This document shows positions 1 to 6,337 of a stretch of DNA of 6,903 nucleotides, piece by piece. The translations under genes were made by a program, and so were the position numbers. Numbering within the stretch: the stretch's first letter is position 1; every line of letters begins with the position of its first letter. The notes beneath the pieces are model-generated. The model had not been told where the DNA came from, ran no database searches, and worked only from the letters and a program-made list of their open reading frames with translations. The stretch is from CAYPXN01 sp964470915. GTDB lineage: Bacteria; UBA10199; JADFYH01. The DNA lies in NCBI GenBank assembly GCA_964470915.1, contig CAYYEM010000066.1, forward strand, positions 1 through 6,903, in the 5' to 3' direction.

Positions 1-300
1 AATGAACCCAACCGTTATTATCAAACTCCTCTTTTAGCAGATACAAAATTTATTATTGATCGCATTCAAGCTTTGGATTTCAAACGAGATCAAATCAAAG
101 GACATTTTCACCTTTCTACATTAGTCGATTGGCTCGCACTCAAAGCATTAGGCATTTATTGGAACGAACACGATGAGTTTACTTTTGACTTCGATCATCT
201 TCCCTACAGTGCAAAAGGATATGCTCAGAAAATTAGAGAATTTTTTACCTATATTGCTAATCATCCTGTTGAAATCCCCAAAAAGGAGGTTCAGCCATGA
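1..300 (+). CDS. 3' end of an unidentified gene (possible GST C-terminal-like helical domain)
   Basis: The frame is open from base 1 to the TGA at 298-300, so the start lies outside the window; the TTG at 73 is only an internal codon. The 99 visible residues look mostly helical. A segment reading HFHLSTLVDWLALKALGIYW is followed by an acidic/aromatic stretch and a final helix ending in IANHPVE. The order (hydrophobic helix carrying an Asp, a loop with LPY, a last amphipathic helix, then a Pro near the end) loosely recalls the C-terminal domain of cytosolic glutathione S-transferases. That is a weak pattern judgement: no thioredoxin-fold half is visible, and another all-helical domain fits equally well. 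The stop overlaps the start of the next gene (ATGA at 297-300), so the two are very probably cotranscribed and translationally coupled. I am sure it is coding and unsure what it is. Confidence 0.6.
   Translation, partial: NEPNRYYQTPLLADTKFIIDRIQALDFKRDQIKGHFHLSTLVDWLALKALGIYWNEHDEFTFDFDHLPYSAKGYAQKIREFFTYIANHPVEIPKKEVQP
283..290 (+). promoter_or_regulatory. Strong Shine-Dalgarno for the 983-codon gene
   Basis: AAGGAGGT at 283-290 is a near-perfect anti-16S match lying 6 nt before the ATG at 297. It sits inside the last codons of the upstream gene and fixes the start of the large gene. It also argues against any longer N-terminal extension carrying a signal peptide. Confidence 0.85.
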
Positions 301-3248
301 CGCCTCCTAAAATCAAAGGTTTAAAACTAGATTTAGGCACACTTCACTTATCTGATCCAAAAAAGTTAGTTTTCTTTCCAGAATACAACTTAGAGAAACC
401 TACTTTAACTCCTGAAGCACATTTCAATGAGGGGAAGATTTTGCATTTAAAAGAACCTCTTTTAGCATGGCATCCGCCAAGACTTTGGAAAGAAAGTGAT
501 TTTCTAATTGCTCAATCTCCTCCACCTCACATCACTGTCTTGCAAGCTCCCGCTAAAAAAAATGAGGGATGGAGTGGCGCTCAGATTTTTCAATTTGTGA
601 CCGACGTTTTACTCTTAATTGAAACTCTAGACGCCAAAGGGACAAACATGATTTCTAATGGTGGTGAAGGAGGATGTCGTTACGAAGAAATGGCACGTAG
701 ATCCGAAGTCTCCAAACTTTTAGAAAAATGCTTGGTAAAATTTGAGCCTAACACACACGCTTCTGTGAATTTACAATTAAGAAAAATGGAGAATAGTAAT
801 GATAGTTTAATTACTCTGTTTCGGGTTCGTTATGATAAAAATATTTATAAAGATGAGTTTCCTGACAACCAGGTTCGCGTTCAAGGATTTCAATTTACTC
901 CTACTCCTCAAAAACCCATTCCTTTTGACCTTGCTATTTCTCCACTGACTCAGATGGGATATTCGATACGATACATGGTAGAGCCCGCAGGCCTCATGTC
1001 AATTCCATTTCTGGGATATCCTATTTTTAAAATTGAGGCCGAACCTCATCCTAAATTGGACTTAACAAAAGATTTTTTTCTCGCCCTAGGAATTGATAAA
1101 CCAGAATATTACACCGAGCTTAATACAGAACCCTTCAAAGCGCCCCAAACGGTTCGCGGATTCATGAAGCTTATGGATCATATTGAAGGTGATGACAGCA
1201 AACTGCAAGTCGTCAACATTAATAAATTAAAAGGACGCCCTCCCTTATTTGATTGGCTATCATTTGAGAAAATCGATTGGATATCGAGACTTCGCGAAGG
1301 AACTCTCAACTTTCCGGATTTTGGTTCTTTTACTTTTAGTCGTAAAACAGCTTATGAAAAAATAGCTCAAACCAACGACCCTCAAGCAAAAATAAATATT
1401 CTCGACCATACCGCACGCCTAGAGATTCACGGTACTCAAGCAAAACTAGATATTAGCCTCGAAAACATAGAGCTTGGGGATGCTCAATTTAAAGTAGGTG
1501 ATCAGCTTGTTACTCTCAAAGGCATGAGAGCCGGAAAAATCAAAACTAATATTCCAGGAATTAAAGAGCTGATTCGACAAGTGAAAGCAGGAATTTTTGG
1601 CTTAGACAAACTTCATCTCGAAGCTGAAGATTTATTCGTAGAAGAAATCGTAATTCAAGATAATAAAAACGAAATTAGAACTCATCTCAAAAATGCCCAA
1701 CTCAACAAATTCATTTTTAATGGAAGCTCCGATATCACGGCCTTAGGACTTCGTAGCCAATCTATGGAAGTGGAAAGTCAAAAGCTAAACATGGGTTTTA
1801 AAATTGAAAATGCAAAAATTCCTGAAACTCATTTTACACGTCGTAATGGAAGCGAAGAATTATCAATGCCTCGGATTGAGGGTGGAAAAACAAGAATTCG
1901 ATATTCAAATACTATACTAAAAGCTAATGAAAGCCTTTTTGAAGGATTAAAATGGATTGAAAAATCCGGCAACAGCCAACTGATAATTCAATCATTAAAT
2001 TCTTCAGGCTCAATCTCTTACGAATCCCCTCTAGGTATCGCATTTGAAACCAGCGGATCTTCTAAAATTCAAAATATTAATTTGGGCTATTCAAACACAG
2101 GCGATCTCACCGCTTCACTAGATATCACAGGAAAAATCAATCAACTCACTCTTCACCAAGGTGGCTCATTTCAGTTGAATCTTAGCAAGGCGGAATTTAA
2201 CCCCTCGCATCTCTCATTTGCTTTACATCTCAATCCTGAATCAAAAGATATTGAATCAGTTCGATACCGATGTGATTTGAAAATTAAAAATACAGAATTT
2301 GCACAAAGTCAATTAGGACCCGTGATTCTCGCTCCTTCAAAACTCAATGAAGGCGAAATCATTATCAATCAAGAAAGTAATAACCCCTTAAGCCTGCCTT
2401 CCATTGAAATAGGTGGCCTGCTTGATTTGCATTTGCAATCGATCAATGGAAATAATGAATCTTTCAATATTCCGGGACTTTCAGTCACAGGCGGCATTTA
2501 TGACATTGCGCTCCAAGGTCCAGCTCATTTCAAAACTACCAACACAGGCTGGCTTTTTGAAAAGCTCGTAAGCGCAAATTCAGAAAAGCTTTCTGCTAAA
2601 GCCAAAGTCAAAGATGTAAATATTAGTCACGACCCTCATCAAGTTCCAGGAAACACTCTTCAACTGTGGCCCCATCATGAAGTTGTAAATAGCAATATGC
2701 AAATTCAAATTGCTGAACTTGCTGTAGAGGATATTGGAAGAATTGAGTTTGTAAATGGAAATACGGAATCAAAAACAAACAATCACCTGCAAAACATGTT
2801 ACTCCAAGGAATTCGTATCGAAAATATCCAAGCATCAGGAGTAGCTTGGGCCAAGTTCCCACTCTTCTATTATATGAGAGGAGTTTTCCCACAAATCGGA
2901 GCTCGTCAGGGAGACATGTCTCTTCAACCTAGTTATTTATCTCTCGACCTATTTAGTATTGCCAGAAGCCCTCAAAGTAGCCCTATCACGACTTTACAAG
3001 GATTACGTGCTGAAATCTACGAAGTCGGTGGCAATGAAAAGTTTGCGAAAGTAAATATCCCACTTTTAAAAATAAGTCCCGGTGGAGAAAATTTAATCGA
3101 TACTGGAAATCAAAATAATGAAATTGAACTTTATTTGATTGATAAAGCAAGAGGAGGTTATATTCGTTTAAATTCTGTGCCACGTCCTCTTGAACATAGA
3201 AATTCAAGAATTGTGAACCCTACTACTCCTACACCTGCAAAACAATAA
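297..3248 (+). CDS. Large beta-strand-rich protein of unknown function (983 aa)
   Basis: I do not recognise this protein. The start is well fixed by the Shine-Dalgarno at 283-290 and the ATGA overlap with the upstream gene; the stop is TAA at 3246-3248. The N-terminus (MTPPKIKGLKLDLG) has no signal peptide, lipobox or membrane anchor, and I see no convincing transmembrane segment anywhere. Residues about 1-370 are mixed and include a short helical part (about 95-115) and a Gly-rich patch around 121-127. From about 370 to 960 the sequence is dominated by short alternating polar/hydrophobic strands separated by Gly/Asn/Ser turns, for example KLDISLENIEL (393-403), LNMGFKIENAKI (497-508) and GIRIENIQASGVAW (848-861). 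This texture recalls AsmA/DUF748/TamB-type beta proteins or long beta-solenoids, but the usual N-terminal anchor of AsmA-like proteins is missing. There are only three cysteines (127, 145, 669), and the tail is Pro/Thr-rich (PTTPTPAKQ). Base composition resembles the neighbours, so there is no sign of recent transfer. A cytoplasmic or inner-face structural role is only a guess. Confidence 0.9.
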   Translation: MTPPKIKGLKLDLGTLHLSDPKKLVFFPEYNLEKPTLTPEAHFNEGKILHLKEPLLAWHPPRLWKESDFLIAQSPPPHITVLQAPAKKNEGWSGAQIFQFVTDVLLLIETLDAKGTNMISNGGEGGCRYEEMARRSEVSKLLEKCLVKFEPNTHASVNLQLRKMENSNDSLITLFRVRYDKNIYKDEFPDNQVRVQGFQFTPTPQKPIPFDLAISPLTQMGYSIRYMVEPAGLMSIPFLGYPIFKIEAEPHPKLDLTKDFFLALGIDKPEYYTELNTEPFKAPQTVRGFMKLMDHIEGDDSKLQVVNINKLKGRPPLFDWLSFEKIDWISRLREGTLNFPDFGSFTFSRKTAYEKIAQTNDPQAKINILDHTARLEIHGTQAKLDISLENIELGDAQFKVGDQLVTLKGMRAGKIKTNIPGIKELIRQVKAGIFGLDKLHLEAEDLFVEEIVIQDNKNEIRTHLKNAQLNKFIFNGSSDITALGLRSQSMEVESQKLNMGFKIENAKIPETHFTRRNGSEELSMPRIEGGKTRIRYSNTILKANESLFEGLKWIEKSGNSQLIIQSLNSSGSISYESPLGIAFETSGSSKIQNINLGYSNTGDLTASLDITGKINQLTLHQGGSFQLNLSKAEFNPSHLSFALHLNPESKDIESVRYRCDLKIKNTEFAQSQLGPVILAPSKLNEGEIIINQESNNPLSLPSIEIGGLLDLHLQSINGNNESFNIPGLSVTGGIYDIALQGPAHFKTTNTGWLFEKLVSANSEKLSAKAKVKDVNISHDPHQVPGNTLQLWPHHEVVNSNMQIQIAELAVEDIGRIEFVNGNTESKTNNHLQNMLLQGIRIENIQASGVAWAKFPLFYYMRGVFPQIGARQGDMSLQPSYLSLDLFSIARSPQSSPITTLQGLRAEIYEVGGNEKFAKVNIPLLKISPGGENLIDTGNQNNEIELYLIDKARGGYIRLNSVPRPLEHRNSRIVNPTTPTPAKQ

Positions 3249-3250
3249 AT

Positions 3251-3976
3251 CTAAATCCTTAAAAAGCGATTCCAATCAGGCTGCAAATGCAAATGATGAG
3301 CATATTGTTTTTCTAACAATTCTTGCAATAATACTTCTTCTTCGGGAGAAATTGTTTTGTCTTGATGCGGGTTATTCATCCATTCCAACAAAGACAAAGA
3401 AAGTGAGAAAACTTTTCTAGAAGACACCCGACAGTTTTCACAAACTCCACCTCCCTGTTCCACATCAAAGAAATGGAAGGGCTCGTCTAAAGATTTTCCA
3501 CACTTAAAACAAGTTTGTAAATGAAGGCCCCAACCTAAAATTTCAAAATTCTTAAGTAAAAAACTCCAAAATATTCTTCGATGAGCCCCCTGCTCTTCTA
3601 ATCGCCTTAAACTCTCAAGCAAATTTATAAAAGCGGCTTCGTCCGCAAAACCTTCTTTATATAAGTGTTGTGAAAGTTCCAGAAGACCCGTTGCTAAAAG
3701 AATAGATGCATAATCTTGACGTAAGCGCGGAAAATTTGAAAGCGCTTGGGCATGCTCGATAAACACAAGAGAAGTATTTTTTCTCTCACGAACTTGAATT
3801 TTTACCCAAGTAAACAAATCTAAGGCTGGTCCAAATCTTTTCAGTGAAGCTTTTGCTCCTTTGGCAATACCCTGAAGACGGCCTTTTTCACGGGAAAGAA
3901 AACTTACAATTTGATCTTTTTCTCCATAATCCCAACGTCTCAACACAATGGCTTCCAAGGATTGACTTTCATTCAT
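3251..3976 (-). CDS. recO: DNA repair protein RecO
   Basis: RecO works in the RecFOR pathway. It binds single-stranded DNA and, with RecR, loads RecA onto SSB-coated gaps in the cytoplasm. The 241-aa product has the family's usual length and layout. The N-terminal OB-fold opens with SLEAIVLRRWDYGEKDQIVSFLSREKGRLQGIAKGAK, where the RRWDYGEKD and KGRLQGIAKGAK portions are diagnostic. A helical middle region contains LLELSQHLY. A zinc-finger-like element has CxxC pairs at Cys156/Cys159 and Cys179/Cys182. I chose the ATG at 3976, because it overlaps the TGA of the upstream HTH gene (ATGA at 3973-3976) and an AGGA lies at 3985-3988 on the same strand. The in-frame extension to 4027 would add 17 residues before the conserved N-terminus. 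It is the last gene of the mtnP-HTH-recO operon, and its TAG (3251-3253) stands 2 bp from the stop of the convergent large gene. Confidence 0.94.
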   Translation of the reverse strand: MNESQSLEAIVLRRWDYGEKDQIVSFLSREKGRLQGIAKGAKASLKRFGPALDLFTWVKIQVRERKNTSLVFIEHAQALSNFPRLRQDYASILLATGLLELSQHLYKEGFADEAAFINLLESLRRLEEQGAHRRIFWSFLLKNFEILGWGLHLQTCFKCGKSLDEPFHFFDVEQGGGVCENCRVSSRKVFSLSLSLLEWMNNPHQDKTISPEEEVLLQELLEKQYAHHLHLQPDWNRFLRI

Positions 3977-4347
3977 AAAATCTTTCCTAAAAACCAACCC
4001 AATAAAAAAACAAGACCTAACACACAAATGAGGAAGGCGATTTTTCGCAAATAATAATGAGAACTTATTTTTTCAAATCCTGGATGAGGTGCAATAAAAT
4101 TTTCTAAAAGCAGCATGACTTCTTCAAGGTTTAATCCAATATATTCAACATAAGCTCTCACATAACCTTTTAAAAATACTAGCCCAGGCAATTGATCTAA
4201 CTTATTTTGTTCAATCGCTCGTAAATAATTCAAACGGACATGAGTCGCAGCTGCAACTTCTTCTAGACTTATCCCGCGCAACTCACGGGCACGTTTTAAC
4301 ATTCCTCCCAAAGATTCTGAATCAGGAATAATATTTTTATTTTCCAT
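3973..4347 (-). CDS. Short RodZ-like protein: cytoplasmic HTH plus one C-terminal membrane helix
   Basis: The 124-aa product has two parts. Residues about 12-78 form the RodZ-type Xre-family helix-turn-helix: LGGMLKRARELRGISLEEVA, then the recognition-helix region THVRLNYLRAIEQ, then the hallmark LPGLVFLKGYVRAYVEYIGL at 53-71. Residues about 103-121 form a single hydrophobic helix preceded by YYLRK, ending only three residues before the stop. Full-length RodZ uses the same HTH to bind MreB in the cytoplasm, crosses the membrane once, and carries a periplasmic beta domain (DUF4115); that domain is absent here. The end is not obviously a break, because the TGA (3973-3975) overlaps the recO ATG in a normal coupled arrangement. 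The ATG at 4347 has no clear Shine-Dalgarno; an in-frame TAA candidate for the upstream mtnP gene directly abuts it, suggesting coupling. Membrane tethering or MreB binding is a family-based inference. It could also be a membrane-anchored regulator. Confidence 0.88.
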   Translation of the reverse strand: MENKNIIPDSESLGGMLKRARELRGISLEEVAAATHVRLNYLRAIEQNKLDQLPGLVFLKGYVRAYVEYIGLNLEEVMLLLENFIAPHPGFEKISSHYYLRKIAFLICVLGLVFLLGWFLGKIL

Positions 4348-4835
4348 TTAAACCGTTGAGAATTTTTTTCCCANNNNNNNNNNNNNNNNNNNNNNNNNNN
4401 NNNNNNNNNNNNNNNNNNNNNNNNNNNNNNNNNNNNNNNNNNNNNNNNNNNNNNNNNNNNNNNNNNNNNNNNNTCGCCAAAAAAAGTAGCCTTACGTAAA
4501 GTCGTGCGATCAATAAACTGATCAATAAATACCAAGTGCCCAGGTTCAATCTCTTCTTTAAGTGAACCCACTGCTGAAACAGAAAGGATTTGCTCTACAC
4601 CCAAAACTTTCATTCCCCAAATATTGGCACGATAATTAATCTCAGAAGGGGTTAAGCGATGTCCTTTGCCATGACGAGCTAAAAACACGACTTCTCTTCC
4701 TGCAAACTTGCCTAAAACAAAATCATCAGAAGCTTCTCCAAATGGAGTTTCAAGCTTGGCCCTTTCTAAGACTTCAAATGATTCCATTTCATACAAACCA
4801 CTACCTCCGACAATTCCAATTCTTCCTGTTTTCAC
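4348..4835 (-). CDS. mtnP: 5'-methylthioadenosine phosphorylase family protein (3' half lost in assembly gap)
   Basis: MTA phosphorylase splits 5'-methylthioadenosine with phosphate into adenine and 5-methylthioribose-1-phosphate, clearing a by-product of polyamine and related S-adenosylmethionine chemistry. Directly visible are 120 codons, 4476-4835. The phosphate-loop motif GGSGLY is at residues 10-15, RHGKGHRLTPSEINYRANIW at 54-73, SVSAVGSLKEEIEPG at 85-99 and DQFIDRT at 105-111, then TFFG at the gap edge; this set is characteristic of MTAP rather than general purine nucleoside phosphorylases. The residues that decide MTA versus methylthioinosine preference are in the gap. I chose the GTG at 4835 because AAGGAG lies 7 nt upstream and it gives the canonical short MKTGRIGIVGGSG start; a TTG at 4871 is in frame but lies upstream of that Shine-Dalgarno. 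The end is uncertain: 4348-4350 (TAA abutting the HTH ATG) is my preferred stop, and 4337-4339 in another frame is also possible. First gene of the operon with the HTH gene and recO. Confidence 0.85.
4374..4473. other. Assembly gap, 100 N
   Basis: Exactly 100 N fall inside the mtnP gene. One hundred is a common placeholder for a gap of unknown size. MTAP proteins are usually about 270-300 residues. With 120 codons visible before the gap and at most about ten after it, roughly 450 bp or more should be missing. Any reading frame carried through the N is therefore meaningless. Confidence 0.95.
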
Positions 4836-4842
4836 AATATCA

Positions 4843-4848
4843 CTCCTT
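4843..4848 (-). promoter_or_regulatory. Shine-Dalgarno that sets the GTG start of mtnP
   Basis: Read on the - strand, 4850 to 4841 is AAAAGGAGTG. The AAGGAG core (4848-4843) is 7 nt before the GTG at 4835. This decides between GTG 4835 and the in-frame TTG at 4871, which lies upstream of this ribosome binding site. Confidence 0.75.
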
Positions 4849-4856
4849 TTTAACAA

Positions 4857-4886
4857 GATGTAGCCTTTCAAAACCTAAAATGACAA
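4857..4886 (-). promoter_or_regulatory. Possible promoter of the mtnP-HTH-recO operon
   Basis: On the - strand a -35-like TTGTCA (4886-4881, five of six matches to TTGACA) is followed after 18 nt by TACATC (4862-4857), a poor -10 with three of six matches. Transcription would start near 4850, giving a leader of about 15 nt that just contains the Shine-Dalgarno. The spacing is sensible but the -10 is weak, so this is tentative. Confidence 0.3.
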
Positions 4887-4905
4887 GTTGATTTTTAGTC
4901 GTTAA

Positions 4906-4923
4906 AGCAATTCATGAATTGCT
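4906..4923. promoter_or_regulatory. Perfect 18-bp palindrome, candidate operator between mtnP and tldD
   Basis: AGCAATTCATGAATTGCT is its own reverse complement with no mismatch. It lies in the only intergenic region of any size in the window, between two divergent genes. Neither flank carries a T-run, so it does not look like an intrinsic terminator; a dimeric regulator's binding site is the simplest reading. It does not match the CRP (TGTGA-N6-TCACA) or FNR (TTGAT-N4-ATCAA) consensus. Its centre is about 40 bp before the proposed tldD transcription start and about 65 bp before the proposed mtnP start, which are distances at which activators often bind. The regulator is unknown. Confidence 0.5.
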
Positions 4924-4948
4924 CCTATACAAGACTACATGATATAGA
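4919..4948 (+). promoter_or_regulatory. Possible extended -10 promoter for tldD (leaderless transcript)
   Basis: TGATATAGA at 4940-4948 fits an extended -10 (TG-N-TATAGA, four of six matches in the hexamer). A weak TTGCTC (4919-4924) lies 18 nt upstream and overlaps the palindrome. Transcription would begin at or within a base or so of the tldD ATG (4955), consistent with the absence of a Shine-Dalgarno. An alternative -10, TATACA at 4926-4931, would give a leader of about 17 nt, also without a ribosome binding site. Confidence 0.35.
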
Positions 4949-4954
4949 TGACTC

Positions 4955-6337
4955 ATGATTCAAAACTACCCTCTTTCTAAAATTCTTAAAACTTGCCTTC
5001 GTAATGGAGGTGATTTTGCAGAAATATTTTTTGAAAAATCTGACTCTACCCATGTTCAGTGTGAAGATAAAGCCATTGAGAGAACTCTTTCGGGCAGCGA
5101 CCAAGGAGTTGCTTTGCGCGTACTTTACAATGGAGAAACCGCTTATGCTTATACCAATGATATTTCTGAAAAAGCTCTTTTTGAACTCGCCGACAAACTT
5201 TCAGATGCGGTGAAGGCAAAAGAATTTAAACGAGACATTCAACTCACACATACGAAACCTTCTTGGCAAAATCTCATTCAAGAAAATCCTGATCAAGTAA
5301 AGCTCGATGAAAAAGTCAAAAAAGTGCTCGCAGCGAATCAACATGCCTGGGCTTACCATCCTAAAATTCAACAAGTGACGGTAAGCTACCGCGATCGCCT
5401 TCGAAATATCATCATCGCAAATTCTGACGGAGCATTCGCTGAAGACTTTCAAACTTATACTGTTTTTGTAGTGCAAGTCATTGCACGTGAAGGTGAAATT
5501 ATTCAAACCGGATATGAACCGATAGGTGGCACCGAAGGCTTTGAATTATTTCGCAGAACCAGCCCAGAAGAAGTGGCTGAAATTGCAGCTAGCCAAGCAA
5601 TCCGAATGCTCTCCGCCCGAATAGTTTCTGCAGGGAAAATGCCTGTGGTGCTTTCATGTGAGGCAGGCGGAACAATGGTTCATGAAGCTGTAGGTCATGG
5701 ACTCGAAGCCGATTTAGCTTTAGAAGGTCTTTCGGTTTATCAAAATAAAATAGGTGAACGAGTTGCCTCTTCGCTCATTACAGTACTCGACGACAAAACC
5801 ATTCCACACAAAAGAGGATCTTTTGTTTTTGATGACGAGGGAACTCCTGCACAAAAAACTGTGTTGATTGAAAAAGGTATTTTAAAAAATTACATGTTCA
5901 ACCATTTATATGCGGAAAAAGCAAAAACCGCTTCTACTTCTAATGGCCGACGTGAAAATTATCGCTTTCGTCCTATCGTCCGCATGACCAATACAATGAT
6001 CGCTTCTGGACAGGATCATCCTGAAGAAATTATCCGTTCAGTAGAGAAAGGTTTATTTGTTAAAAAAATGGGCGGCGGACAAGTGAACACAGTCAATGGT
6101 GATTTCATGTTTGAAATCACTGAGGGCTATCTTCTTGAAAAAGGTAAAATAGGAGAACCTGTTAGAGGGGCGACACTCACTGGCAATGGACCTGAAATTT
6201 TGAAAATGATTGATAAAGTAGGTAACGATTTAGGCTACGGACTAGGAACTTGTGGCAAAGATGGTCAAGGAGTTCCCGTCGCTGATGCCCAACCTACCCT
6301 TCGTATTCCTGAAATTGTGGTGGGTGGAGCCGCTTAA
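4955..6337 (+). CDS. tldD: TldD, zinc metalloprotease subunit of TldD/TldE (PmbA)
   Basis: TldD pairs with the inactive homologue TldE/PmbA in a cytosolic heterodimer that threads unfolded peptides through a narrow channel. In E. coli it processes microcin B17 and degrades the CcdA antitoxin. The 460-aa product is full length for the family. The N-terminal domain includes ADIFFEK-like FAEIFFEKSDS at 21-31. The HExxxH metal motif is HEAVGH at 243-248 (His243, Glu244, His248), followed by GLEADL. The C-terminal domain has SNGRRENYRFRP (329-340), and GTCGKDGQ with Cys433, the expected third metal ligand, ahead of the closing PTLRIPEIVVGG. The His/Glu/Cys set identifies the active TldD subunit rather than TldE. 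The ATG at 4955 is the first start after an in-frame TGA at 4949-4951; no Shine-Dalgarno precedes it. No tldE/pmbA gene adjoins it here, so the partner must be elsewhere. Its TAA overlaps the stop of the convergent pgeF gene. Confidence 0.95.
   Translation: MIQNYPLSKILKTCLRNGGDFAEIFFEKSDSTHVQCEDKAIERTLSGSDQGVALRVLYNGETAYAYTNDISEKALFELADKLSDAVKAKEFKRDIQLTHTKPSWQNLIQENPDQVKLDEKVKKVLAANQHAWAYHPKIQQVTVSYRDRLRNIIIANSDGAFAEDFQTYTVFVVQVIAREGEIIQTGYEPIGGTEGFELFRRTSPEEVAEIAASQAIRMLSARIVSAGKMPVVLSCEAGGTMVHEAVGHGLEADLALEGLSVYQNKIGERVASSLITVLDDKTIPHKRGSFVFDDEGTPAQKTVLIEKGILKNYMFNHLYAEKAKTASTSNGRRENYRFRPIVRMTNTMIASGQDHPEEIIRSVEKGLFVKKMGGGQVNTVNGDFMFEITEGYLLEKGKIGEPVRGATLTGNGPEILKMIDKVGNDLGYGLGTCGKDGQGVPVADAQPTLRIPEIVVGGAA

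Noticed and set aside
270..300. Programmed -1 frameshift joining the upstream partial gene to the large gene at CCCCAAAAAGG
   Set aside because: The large frame is -1 relative to the upstream frame and a C/A run is present, but the bases do not form a proper X XXY YYZ heptamer in the upstream phase. A perfect Shine-Dalgarno and ATG explain the large gene by ordinary initiation.
2623..3207. Two - strand open frames (2623-2892 and 2986-3207) inside the large gene
   Set aside because: They have no ribosome binding site or recognisable domain, are rich in aromatic and Leu residues typical of antisense reading, and are fully contained in a well-supported gene.
3977..4027. N-terminal extension of RecO by 17 residues
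   Set aside because: The conserved RecO N-terminus begins just after the ATG at 3976, which overlaps the upstream TGA and has an AGGA upstream. The extension lies entirely inside the HTH gene's membrane-helix codons.
4296..4549. Open frames running from mtnP through the N into 4296 or 4337 with tails after the gap
   Set aside because: Frames cannot be followed through a gap of unknown length. The tail that ends at 4296 is out-of-frame reading of the HTH gene.
4836..4871. TTG start for mtnP at 4871
   Set aside because: It would place the strong AAGGAG inside the coding region and add 12 residues before the canonical MTAP start. GTG 4835 has correct spacing.
4906..4923. Palindrome as an intrinsic terminator
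   Set aside because: It lies between divergent gene starts, has only 4 G/C pairs among 9 if fully paired, and no T-run follows on either strand.
4939..4980. Mini-ORFs upstream of and overlapping the tldD start (ATG at 4939 and 4948)
   Set aside because: They are two and ten codons long, lack ribosome binding sites, and would not be transcribed from the extended -10 promoter proposed at 4940-4948. Regulation by them would be speculation.
5004..5506. Open frames 5004-5213 (+) and 5201-5506 (-) within tldD
   Set aside because: Both lie wholly inside conserved tldD coding sequence and show no protein features of their own.
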